Made by a program: the position numbers and the translations under genes
Origin: Bin87 sp034423575
GTDB lineage: Bacteria; Chloroflexota; Dehalococcoidia; Lucifugimonadales; UBA3495
Length of the DNA: 64,000 nucleotides
Reading direction: 5' to 3'
Assembly: GCA_034423575.1 (NCBI GenBank)
Contig: DAOUIF010000081.1
Location: forward strand, 1 to 64,000
Part shown: positions 17,265 to 24,765 of the stretch, in pieces
Layout of the letters: each line of letters begins with the position of its first letter
Position numbering within the stretch: the first letter of the stretch is position 1
Notes under the pieces: model-generated
The model's database searches: none
Seen by the model: only the letters and a program-made list of their open reading frames with translations
What the model was told of the DNA's origin: nothing

Positions 17265-17270
17265 TATAAT
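17265..17270 (+). promoter_or_regulatory. Probable -10 element for thrS
   Basis: A perfect TATAAT lies 47 bases before the preferred thrS start, in the prfB-thrS divergent gap. No convincing -35 is visible, and no T-box structure is recognised in the short leader. Confidence 0.45.
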
Positions 17271-17316
17271 GTTTGGGGAGCATTTCCCCGTCGATAACCG
17301 CCAGGCAGGTAGGACT

Positions 17317-19086
17317 ATGCTGGACCACGGATCCCCGGAACACGCAGTTGACGATCCCATCGAATCGCTGCGGCATCGCATGCGCCATTCGGCCGCCCAC
17401 GTGATGGCCGACGCAGTGCTGAAACTGTTTCCGGGTACCAAGTTCGGCATCGGCCCGCCCACAGCCGACGGTTTCTACTACGACTTCGAGGTCGAACAGC
17501 CCTTCACGCCCGAGGACCTGGAGCGCATCGAATCTCTCATGCTGGACACGATACGGTCCAACGCGCCCTTCATTCGGGAGGAGTTGAACCGCGATTCCGC
17601 CAGGGCGATGTTCGCTGCGCAGCCCTACAAGCAGGAGATCATCGACGATCTTCCCGACGAAACCTCCCTGAGCATCTACCGTCACGGCGAATTCACCGAT
17701 CTCTGCCAGGGGCCCCACGTGGGGAACACCGGGGAGATCGCCGCCGTCAAGCTGCTCAACGTCGCCGGCGCCTACTGGCGCGGCGACGAAAACCGTCCCA
17801 TGCTGCAGCGCATTTACGGCACCGCGTTTGAATCGCAACAGGAGCTTGAGGCGCACCTGGCGCGTCTCGAGGAAGCCGAGCGCCGGGACCACCGCACCCT
17901 GGGCCGGCAACTGAACCTGTTCAGCGTGCATGAAGAGATCGGTCCCGGCCTGATCGTGTGGCACCCCAAGGGCGGTGTCATGCGCTCCCTCATCGAGGAC
18001 TACTGGCGCGACATCCACTACCGGCGGGGCTACAACATCGTCTATTCGCCCCACATCGGGCGGGCACGGCTCTGGCAAACCAGCGGGCACCTGGATTTTT
18101 ACCGGGACAGCATGTACGCGCCCATGGAACTTGACGAGCAGGAATACTTCCTGAAGCCCATGAACTGTCCCTTCCATATCCAGGTATACCGCTCCGCCCT
18201 GCGCAGCTACCGCGAGCTGCCGCTGCGCATCGCGGAGCTGGGTACCGTGTACCGCTACGAACGCAGCGGTGTGCTCCACGGCCTCATGCGCGTGCGCGGG
18301 TTCACCCAGGATGATGCCCATATCTTCTGCCTGCCCGACCAGGTCGCCGGCGAGGTAGGAGACGTGCTCGACCTTACCTTCGAGATCATGGAGGCATTCG
18401 GGTTCGAGGAATACGACATCATGCTGTCGACGCGACCCGACAAGTTCGTCGGCGAGCCGGATATGTGGGACCACGCCACCGAGTCGCTGCGTCAGGCCTT
18501 GGTCGCCCGCAACCTTCCTTACTCCATTGACGACGGCGGGGGCGCTTTCTACGGTCCGAAAATCGATATCAAGATCAAAGACGCATTGGGACGGGACTGG
18601 CAGTGCACCACCGTGCAATTCGACTTCAACCTGCCCGAGCGCTTTGACCTCGTGTTCCAGGATGACCAGGGAAACCGTTCCCGGCCCTACATGGTCCACC
18701 GCGCCATCCTCGGCTCGCTGGAGCGGTTCTTCGGCGTGCTGGTGGAACATTACGCCGGAGCCTTCCCGCTGTGGTTGGCCCCCGTCCAGGCCACGGTGAT
18801 CCCCATCGCCGACCGCCACAACGAATATGCCGTGTCGGTCGCTACCCAGTTGCGCGAAGCCGGTTTCCGCGTCGAGGTGGACGACCGCAGCGAGCGTATG
18901 AACCAGAAGATCCGCCAGGCCCAATTGCAGAAGACACCGTACATGCTGGTCGTAGGTGACCGTGAGACGGAGGCTGGGGCCGCTGCGGTTCGCACTCGCG
19001 ACGGCGACAATCTCGGCGCCCTCCCGCTGAGCGAGGTGACCGAGATGCTGCAAAGCGGCTTGGCAGGAACACCCGCCGCCCGGTAA
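17317..19086 (+). CDS. thrS: Threonine-tRNA ligase, without TGS domain
   Basis: Charges tRNA-Thr. The 589-aa protein starts directly in the editing (SAD) domain: HRMRHSAAHVMADAVL, then GPPTADGFYYDFE, and HGEFTDLCQGPHVG. Class II motifs follow (MNCPFHIQVY; RYERSGVLHGLMRVRGFTQDDAHIFC with motif 2; MVHRAILGSLERFFGVLVEHY with motif 3) and the anticodon-binding domain. The N-terminal ~60-residue TGS domain of the E. coli enzyme is absent. The ATG at 17317 has AGGTAGG five bases upstream; an in-frame ATG at 17245 is upstream of the TATAAT. A terminator follows. Confidence 0.93.
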   Translation: MLDHGSPEHAVDDPIESLRHRMRHSAAHVMADAVLKLFPGTKFGIGPPTADGFYYDFEVEQPFTPEDLERIESLMLDTIRSNAPFIREELNRDSARAMFAAQPYKQEIIDDLPDETSLSIYRHGEFTDLCQGPHVGNTGEIAAVKLLNVAGAYWRGDENRPMLQRIYGTAFESQQELEAHLARLEEAERRDHRTLGRQLNLFSVHEEIGPGLIVWHPKGGVMRSLIEDYWRDIHYRRGYNIVYSPHIGRARLWQTSGHLDFYRDSMYAPMELDEQEYFLKPMNCPFHIQVYRSALRSYRELPLRIAELGTVYRYERSGVLHGLMRVRGFTQDDAHIFCLPDQVAGEVGDVLDLTFEIMEAFGFEEYDIMLSTRPDKFVGEPDMWDHATESLRQALVARNLPYSIDDGGGAFYGPKIDIKIKDALGRDWQCTTVQFDFNLPERFDLVFQDDQGNRSRPYMVHRAILGSLERFFGVLVEHYAGAFPLWLAPVQATVIPIADRHNEYAVSVATQLREAGFRVEVDDRSERMNQKIRQAQLQKTPYMLVVGDRETEAGAAAVRTRDGDNLGALPLSEVTEMLQSGLAGTPAAR

Positions 19087-19110
19087 TTGCGCCAAATCCC
19101 TGAAAAACGA

Positions 19111-19142
19111 ACGGGCAACCACAACGGTTGCCCGTTTTGCCG
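19111..19142. terminator. Bidirectional terminator between thrS and the selenoprotein gene
   Basis: A perfect 10-bp stem, 19111-19120 with 19126-19135 (ACGGGCAACC/GGTTGCCCGT), has a 5-base loop. Rightward it is followed by TTTGCC; leftward the complement reads TCGTTTTTC. It can end both thrS (+) and the convergent selenoprotein gene (-). Confidence 0.8.
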
Positions 19143-19166
19143 TCGCCTATGCGCGGCAGTCAGTTT

Positions 19167-20030
19167 CTACTGGACCAGCTTGGCGAACTCCGCTCCGAAG
19201 TCGGCTCCCCGTCCTCCGTATCCCTTGCGGAAGGTGATAACGCCCGCGCTATCCACCGCGATCATCGACGACTGGCTGACTATTTTCAGGTCGGCCAGCA
19301 TGGCGCCCACTGGCTGCGTCGCGGTCATGTCCGTAAATCCGCGTTCGGCGATGTATCCCTCCAGCGTTTCCGCGCCCTCGTTGAAAGCGACCAGGTAAAA
19401 ATCGACCTGTCCTGCGTGTGCTGCGACCAATGGGCTGAGCGTCCGTAACTCGGCGCGGCAGGTTGGTCACCAAGTGGCGAAATACATCATGAACACCGGC
19501 TTGCCGCTGCCTATGATGTCGGCCGATTCGATCCGTGACCCGTCGGACAAGTCCATGGCGAAAGCTGGAGGAGTCTCGCCCACCTCATTGCCCACATCGG
19601 CGACCGGAGCTTCAATCGGCGGGGGGACTGTATCGGTAGCCGGCGCCGGTGTATCCATAGGTACGACGGCGACCGTCGGAGTCTGGGTGGCAGCCGCGCG
19701 CGGCAAAGTTGCAGCCGGAGGATCCGCCGGGGGCTGTGTGACCGGGGACGTCGCTGCTGCTGTGGGCGCCTCGGTGGTCGGCGCCGCGGGCGAAGTCGAC
19801 GTTGCGGCGGGCGCTGAGGTTGCGGCAGTTGCTGAGGTGCTGGCCGGCGCTTGGGGTTCGCTGGTAGCCGGCTGGGCCGCGGCCGGAGTGGCTGCCGTCG
19901 CTGTCGCGGTTGCCGGGGCGTCCGTGGGAACCGCCGGCGCGGCCGGCTCTCCTGGGCCACAGGCCGCTATGCCCACCGTCAGCAGGCCGGAGACCGCGGC
20001 GCCGGCCAGGTATCGCGTCACTCTCTGCAT
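19167..20030 (-). CDS. Probable selenoprotein: thioredoxin-fold lipoprotein, motif UPTC
   Basis: A TGA at 19469-19467 interrupts a frame that otherwise runs from the ATG at 20030 to TAG at 19167 (287 aa with Sec188). Across the TGA it reads FATW-U-PTC-RAEL, the place where TlpA/ResA-like redoxins have FWATWCPPCRAE, so UGA replaces the first redox Cys; Cys191 is the partner. The N-terminus is a lipoprotein signal (lipobox GIAAC) followed by a ~120-residue linker of Ala, Pro and Thr, then the redoxin fold (ETPPAFAMDLSDGSRI upstream; VDFYLVAFNEG downstream). AAGGA lies before the ATG. A hairpin at 19439-19456 matches a bacterial SECIS. Probably a membrane-anchored extracytoplasmic thiol/selenol oxidoreductase. 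Second gene after a paralogue with the same UGA. Confidence 0.85.
19439..19456 (-). promoter_or_regulatory. Candidate bacterial SECIS hairpin (first copy)
   Basis: On the minus strand, 10 bases after UGA, GCGCCG-AGTTA-CGG-A-CGC forms a 6-bp stem with one bulged A. The loop AGUUA (17-21 nt after UGA) has G as its second base, as the bacterial SECIS model requires. The outer bases GACCAA (from the UGA onward) and TTGGTC could extend it. The same hairpin recurs in the paralogue. Confidence 0.65.
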
Positions 20031-20073
20031 TCGTTTCCTTCGGCGGCGTCGACGACGCCGGGGCCTACTGTCA

Positions 20074-20724
20074 TCAAGCCGGCAGCTGAAGGTCCATCAG
20101 CCGCTTGTCCTGTTCCTGCTTGACGTCCTCTGTGGTCGGTACGGCGTGCGGGTCCGCCGTCAGCGCGGTGAATTGTGGCGACCACTGGTCCGCGCTGCCC
20201 ATCAACTGCCGGTGGTAGATGACTCCGTCTGCGTTTACCGCCATCATCGCCATCTGGCGCGTGATTTCCAGGTCAGCCAGCATCGGTCCGACCGGCTGCG
20301 CGGCGATCAGGTCGGTATATCCATTCTCTTCTATATACGCCTCGACAACCTCGGCGGGTTCATTGTAGGCGACCACGTAGAAGTCGATTTCGGGAAACTC
20401 GGAGGCGATGGGGTCCAGCGTCTGCAACTCAGCGCGGCACTCCGGTCACCAGGTGGCGAACCAGAACAGGTGCGCGGGACGGCCGCTTGCCGTCAGGCTG
20501 TCCGACGAAACCTGCGAACCGTCCGCCAGGATCATGGCGAACGGCGGGCTCTCCTGCCCGATCTTCAGATTGCCGCTGTCTTCCGGCATGGCCATGGAGC
20601 CCATCTCCATGCCGGCCATTCCGCCCCCGCCGTCATTTGATGCCGGCGCGCACGCCGCCATCGCGAGGGCCGCAAACAGCGCCATCGCGATCAGCAACAA
20701 GTGCATTTTCAACCGTCGGATCAT
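20074..20724 (-). CDS. Probable selenoprotein: thioredoxin-fold lipoprotein, motif UPEC
   Basis: A TGA at 20448-20446 interrupts one continuous frame (216 aa with Sec93 from this start). Across it the protein reads FATW-U-PEC-RAEL, with redoxin sequence on both sides (IGQESPPFAMILADGSQV before; DFYVVAYNEPAEVVEAYI after). The N-terminus is a signal peptide with likely lipidation at AMAAC, then a short Gly/Met-rich stretch (MAGMEMGSMAM) that might bind Cu(I). I start at the ATG at 20724 (GGGGAAA upstream); an ATG at 20757 with GGAAGGG is also possible. The stop is a tandem TGA TGA with no SECIS-like hairpin. It precedes the second paralogue by 43 bases, probably as one operon. Confidence 0.85.
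20418..20435 (-). promoter_or_regulatory. Candidate bacterial SECIS hairpin (second copy)
   Basis: Also 10 bases after UGA on the minus strand: GCGCTG-AGTTG-CAG-A-CGC. Compared with the other copy, the central C-G pair is now U-A, a compensated change that keeps the stem while altering an amino acid (Arg to Gln). The loop AGUUG again has G as second base. Confidence 0.65.
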
Positions 20725-20933
20725 CGCTTTCCCCGTGCCAGTGCTGTCCGTCCTCATCAGCCCTTCCAATCGGCCCGGATTGTACCAGAACCGGGAGCCG
20801 TTCCCCCGCGACTTGCCCGCAGACGTTCCAGGCCGTACAGTATGGGCGCAGTTTACTCTGCCCGCTCAGGACGCCGACCCATACTGAATGACTGGTAACG
20901 GCCGATCCGAACCGTCTCAAAAGGAAGGTCAAT

Positions 20934-22034
20934 ATGCGACTCGACCCCATCAACCTCTACGACTACGAGGAACGTGCCCGGCTGGTACTGCCCCACGACG
21001 ATTGGGACACCATCGACGCCGGGGCCATGGACATGTTCACCACCCGGCGCAACCGCACCGCCTTCGAGGAGCTGACCCTGCGCCCTAGGTTCCTGCGCGA
21101 CATCGGAGAACGCGATCTTTCGACCACCATGCTGGGCAACGAAATCAGCATGCCCGTTTTTGTCTGCCCCGCCGGTTCCCACCACCGCGCCCATCCCGAG
21201 GGCGAGGTGGCCACCGCCCGCGGCGCCAGCATGTCCAACACCCTGATGATGCTCAGCACCGGTTCCAACTGCAGCATGGAAGAGGTCGCCGAGGAAGCTA
21301 CCAGCCCGCTGTTTTTCCAGCTCTACCACCGGGGATACGAACTCACCGAGATGCTGGTCCGCCGCGCCGAGGAGGCCGGCTTCAAGGCCATCACCCTGAC
21401 GGTGGACACGCCCACGCCGAGCCCCAAGGAGCGCGACCTGCGCAACCGCTACAACCGGAACTTCGAGCAGGGCAACTTCCGGGGCGTCAACCAGCCCGAG
21501 AACGTGCTGCGCGGCACCGACGAGTCCGTCGGCTGGAACGTCAACCGCACGGTTCCCCTCACCTGGCACGAGCTGGACTGGCTCCGCAACCTCACCGGCC
21601 TGCCCCTGGTGCTCAAGGGCATCCGCACCGCTGAGGACGCCCACATCGCCGCCGAAAGCGGTATCGACGGCGTCCTGGTGTCGACCCACGGCGGACGCCA
21701 ACTGGACATGACTATGGGCGCAATCGAGATGCTCCCCGAGGTCGTCGACGCGGTCAAGGGCAATTGCGAAGTCTACGTGGATTCCGGCGTTCGCCGCGGC
21801 AGCGACGTCGTCAAGGCGCTGGCCCTGGGCGCCAAGGCCGTTGGCATCGGGCGTCCCCTCTTCTGGGGGCTGGCCATTGACGGCGCCGAGGGCGTTCACG
21901 GCGTCCTGGAACTGCTCCGCGAAGAGGTCGACCGGGCCATAGCCTACTGCGGCCAGACCTCCGTCCAGGACCTGGAGCCCAACCTGGTCAACATTCCCCA
22001 GGGCTGGGGAGCCGCGCCGCAACCCGACTTCTAG
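20934..22034 (+). CDS. FMN-dependent alpha-hydroxy-acid oxidase/dehydrogenase
   Basis: A 366-aa TIM-barrel flavoprotein of the lactate/glycolate oxidase family, which oxidises L-2-hydroxy acids to 2-oxo acids. Key segments are RFLRDIGERDLSTTMLG, PVFVCPAGSHHRAHPEGE, FFQLYHRGY, LVLKGIRTAEDA with the FMN-contacting Lys, the catalytic His in VSTHGGRQLD, and the phosphate loop VDSGVRRGSDVVKALALGAKAVGIGR. The ATG follows AAAAGGAAGG. It is divergent from the selenoprotein operon. Substrate and electron acceptor (O2 or a quinone/cytochrome) cannot be told from sequence. Confidence 0.88.
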   Translation: MRLDPINLYDYEERARLVLPHDDWDTIDAGAMDMFTTRRNRTAFEELTLRPRFLRDIGERDLSTTMLGNEISMPVFVCPAGSHHRAHPEGEVATARGASMSNTLMMLSTGSNCSMEEVAEEATSPLFFQLYHRGYELTEMLVRRAEEAGFKAITLTVDTPTPSPKERDLRNRYNRNFEQGNFRGVNQPENVLRGTDESVGWNVNRTVPLTWHELDWLRNLTGLPLVLKGIRTAEDAHIAAESGIDGVLVSTHGGRQLDMTMGAIEMLPEVVDAVKGNCEVYVDSGVRRGSDVVKALALGAKAVGIGRPLFWGLAIDGAEGVHGVLELLREEVDRAIAYCGQTSVQDLEPNLVNIPQGWGAAPQPDF

Positions 22035-22149
22035 GAGCTACGCAATATCAATGGCCGCCTTCGCGAGGAGACCAGGTTCCCCGTAATCTCAGCACAGGCA
22101 AAACATGCGAGGCGGTAGCAATTGGCCCCCGGTTGGTTGCTGCCGCCTT

Positions 22150-22644
22150 TCAGACGAACTGCTGCTTCGCCCAACCCTCCTCGAAGGTCGTGTGGAAGAA
22201 GGGAGCCGATTTCTTGCTCCGGTACATCCACCGGCCGTCGACCCTCACGTATTCCTCCTCGTCCAGGCCGGCCCGCCACATCGCCTTGCCGGTGTCACCC
22301 ACGGTGCAGGGCATGAACAGGTACCACCGGGCCCGGGCCGTGTCGCCGGACACTTCGATCTGCGGGTTTAGCCCGTAGTGCAGGGCAAACACGAAGTGCC
22401 CGGAAATTCCACGAAAGAACTCGCGAATCGCCTCCCTTCCTTCGTGTCTCCCCATCCCCTGGCTCTCCCAGGTGGCGTCCTCGACAAACAACGCGGCCAG
22501 CCGGTCTGCGTCGTAGTTATCGTCGCAGGCGGCGGCGTATTCCGCCTTGAGGTTGCGCAGCGCCTCGATGTCCTCCAGGCGTCGAACCCGGTCCCGCAGT
22601 TCCCTGACTTCGGCTAACAATTCAGCGGTTTGATCCTTTGACAT
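22150..22644 (-). CDS. SnoaL/NTF2-like domain protein
   Basis: A 164-aa protein with a coiled-coil-like N-terminus (LLAEVREL to RVRRLEDIEALRN) and an NTF2/SnoaL-like domain: EYAAACDDNYDADRLAALFV, EDATWESQ, GREAIREFFRG, ARARWYLFMPCT, DGRWMYRSKK. Members include dehydratases, isomerases and ring-hydroxylating dioxygenase beta-like subunits, so the activity is open. I start at the ATG at 22644, with GAGGTG nearby; an upstream in-frame start at 22683 adds 13 residues. Confidence 0.75.
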   Translation of the reverse strand: MSKDQTAELLAEVRELRDRVRRLEDIEALRNLKAEYAAACDDNYDADRLAALFVEDATWESQGMGRHEGREAIREFFRGISGHFVFALHYGLNPQIEVSGDTARARWYLFMPCTVGDTGKAMWRAGLDEEEYVRVDGRWMYRSKKSAPFFHTTFEEGWAKQQFV

Positions 22645-22773
22645 CCGGTCACCTCGTCCCGTTTTCGTGGGCTTCCTATTCATGATTGACTCGGCCCCAG
22701 TGGTTGTACCATTTGCCGCGCTGGGCCGACCAGCGCCGGTTCCGCAAGTAACCGCTCGGAGTTGTGGGTGCTG

Positions 22774-22800
22774 TCATTGCGAGCGCAGCGTGGCAATCCC
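22774..22800 (+). repeat. Short palindromic repeat (ATTGC...GCAAT)
   Basis: GTCATTGCGAGCGCAGCG followed by TGGCAATCC has ATTGC/GCAAT arms around a GC-rich centre. It resembles dispersed repeats I associate with Dehalococcoidia-type genomes; only one copy is recognised here. It lies just before the methyltransferase gene. Confidence 0.5.
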
Positions 22801-22848
22801 GTTGGTGTAACATGGGCCACGATCAAGACTAGCTCACGGTACCCCGCC

Positions 22849-24492
22849 ATGACCACCGGATCCGAAACCCCCAACCGCCTCTACTTCGGCGACAACCTGG
22901 ACATCCTCCGCCAGTACGTCGCCGACGAATCCGTCGACCTCATCTACCTCGACCCGCCCTTCAACTCCAACGCCACCTACAACGTCCTATTCCGCGAGCG
23001 CTCCGGCGAGGAATCCGCCGCCCAGATCACCGCCTTTGAGGACACCTGGCACTGGGGCTGGGAGTCCGAGACCGCCTTCCAGGACGTGGTCACCCGCGGC
23101 CCCGACAAGGTGGGTAGCCTCCTCGCCGCCCTGCGCCAGTTCCTCGGCCAGAACGACATGATGGCCTACCTCACCATGATGGCCCAGCGCATGATCGAGC
23201 TCCACCGTGTCCTCAAACCCACCGGCAGCATCTACCTCCACTGCGACCCCACCGCCAGCCACTATCTGAAACTGCTGTTGGACTCAGTCTTTGGCAACGC
23301 GAACTATAGAAACGAGATAGTTTGGAAACGTTACGGAGCGCACAATGACGTGGGTCAAGGTTCGACACATTTTGGCCGAGTACATGACATTATCTTGTTG
23401 TACGGCAAGAGCCAATCGGTAACGTGGAACCAAGGATTTGTACCGCTGGACGAAAGCTATGTTCAAAGTGCCTATCGTTACGTGGAACCAGGGTCTAATC
23501 GGAGGTTCAGGGTCACACCCATGACGGGCCCGGGTGGAGCGGAAAAAGGCAACCCAGTGTACGAGTGGAATGGACACACGCGCGCGTGGCGTTACAGCCG
23601 CGAGACCATGCAGGAACTGGATAAAGAGGGGCGGATCTACTATTCCAGAACAGGTTATCCGGGCCGCAAATTGTATTTGGACGAATCTCGCGGCACTCCA
23701 GTCCAGGACATGTGGTATGACATCGGATCACTTTCTGGCAGCAATTCTGAGCGCCTCGGCTACCCCACTCAAAAGCCCGAGGCCCTGCTGGAGCGCATCA
23801 TCAACGCCAGCAGCAACGAGGGCGACGTCGTCCTGGACCCCTTCTGCGGTTGCGGCACCGCCACCGTCGCCGCCGAGCGGCTCAACCGCCGCTGGATCGG
23901 CATCGACATCACCCACCTGGCCATCACCCTGGTCCGTCATCGCCTCCACGACAGCTTCGGCGACGCCCTGCGCCCCTACGAGATCGTCGGCCAGCCCACC
24001 GACTCGGGCAGCGCCGCGGCCCTGGCCGAGCAGGACCGCTACCAGTTCGAGTGGTGGGCCTTGGGCCTCGTCGACGCCCGTCCCGCCAACGACCGCCGCC
24101 GGGGTGCGGACGCCGGCGTCGACGGCTACATCAACTTCTTCGACGACAACAGCGGCAAGCCCAGGCGGATCATCGCCCAGGTCAAGAGCGGCCACGTCAA
24201 CCGCGGCATGATCGCCACCCTCAAGGGCGACATGGAGCGGGAGAAGGCCGAGATCGGCGTGTTCATCACCCTACAGCCGTCCACCGAGCCCATGCGCCAG
24301 GAGGCCCTGTCCGCCGGCATCTACACCCCGGAGCACTTCCCCGACCAGCAGCATCCCCGCGTGCAGATACTGACCATCGACGAACTGCTCGACGGCGCCG
24401 GGGTTTCGTATCCCCGCGGCGGCGCGCCGGCCACCTTCCGCCAGGCTCCGCGCCGTCGGCGCAGCCAAGGCCGGCAGAGCACCCTCGTCTGA
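22849..24492 (+). CDS. DNA methyltransferase fused to Mrr-like nuclease domain
   Basis: A 547-aa protein. The N-terminal two thirds is an amino-group DNA methyltransferase in the beta order: catalytic DPPFNSN (Asp35) first, AdoMet-binding DPFCGCGTATVAAERL (Asp330) later, with the target-recognition part between. From about residue 395 a PD-(D/E)xK-type domain follows: FEWWALGLVDARP, GADAGVDGY (Asp425) and IAQVKSGHV (Gln444, Lys446), the D...QxK pattern of Mrr-like nucleases. Methylation and cleavage might be in one chain. Bases 23284-23760 are about 47% G+C against 62-75% either side. I start at ATG 22849. No separate restriction gene is adjacent. Confidence 0.85.
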   Translation: MTTGSETPNRLYFGDNLDILRQYVADESVDLIYLDPPFNSNATYNVLFRERSGEESAAQITAFEDTWHWGWESETAFQDVVTRGPDKVGSLLAALRQFLGQNDMMAYLTMMAQRMIELHRVLKPTGSIYLHCDPTASHYLKLLLDSVFGNANYRNEIVWKRYGAHNDVGQGSTHFGRVHDIILLYGKSQSVTWNQGFVPLDESYVQSAYRYVEPGSNRRFRVTPMTGPGGAEKGNPVYEWNGHTRAWRYSRETMQELDKEGRIYYSRTGYPGRKLYLDESRGTPVQDMWYDIGSLSGSNSERLGYPTQKPEALLERIINASSNEGDVVLDPFCGCGTATVAAERLNRRWIGIDITHLAITLVRHRLHDSFGDALRPYEIVGQPTDSGSAAALAEQDRYQFEWWALGLVDARPANDRRRGADAGVDGYINFFDDNSGKPRRIIAQVKSGHVNRGMIATLKGDMEREKAEIGVFITLQPSTEPMRQEALSAGIYTPEHFPDQQHPRVQILTIDELLDGAGVSYPRGGAPATFRQAPRRRRSQGRQSTLV

Positions 24493-24516
24493 CATCGCCG
24501 CCACCCGCGCAAAATT

Positions 24517-24734
24517 GTCAGAAGCAGGATTGACGGGATTGTATGATTAGTGCGTGTCGTCAAATCACACATATTCGTCATTCCCGCGAAAGCGGGAATC
24601 CAGGATCGTCTGCTGTCGCAGCACGATTTGGTTATGGAAACGCCTGGATTCCTGCTTTCGCAGGAATGACGGGATAATTTAACGACACGCCCCAATCCCC
24701 ATAATCCCTGAATCCCGTAAATCCTGATTCTGAC
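24517..24734. repeat. Triple-nested inverted repeat (MITE- or REP-like)
   Basis: Three pairs of arms share one centre. Outer: 24517-24540 with 24711-24734 (24 nt, 2 mismatches). Middle: 24552-24565 with 24677-24690 (GCGTGTCGTYAAAT). Inner: 24576-24604 with 24643-24671 (29 nt, 2 mismatches), each inner arm itself a hairpin (TTCCCGCGAAAGCGGGAA). It fills most of the 273-base gap between the methyltransferase and the DUF255 gene. No ORF. Probably two repeat families, one inserted in the other. Confidence 0.85.
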
Positions 24735-24765
24735 GTGCCCCACCCGCGCCCAGGAGTGTATCCCC

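Noticed and set aside
17153..17316. T-box leader before thrS
   Set aside because: Only about 160 bases in a divergent gap, and no T-box sequence or terminator pair recognised.
17215..19122. Long minus-strand ORF opposite thrS (635 aa)
   Set aside because: Shadow of a GC-rich coding gene: low-complexity His/Val/Gly-rich sequence with no family resemblance, while thrS is certain.
19167..20769. Four separate short ORFs or decayed redoxin genes in place of two genes
   Set aside because: The frame is continuous across both TGAs, the replaced residue is the redox Cys in both, and the downstream hairpins match; decay or sequencing error would not hit the same codon twice.
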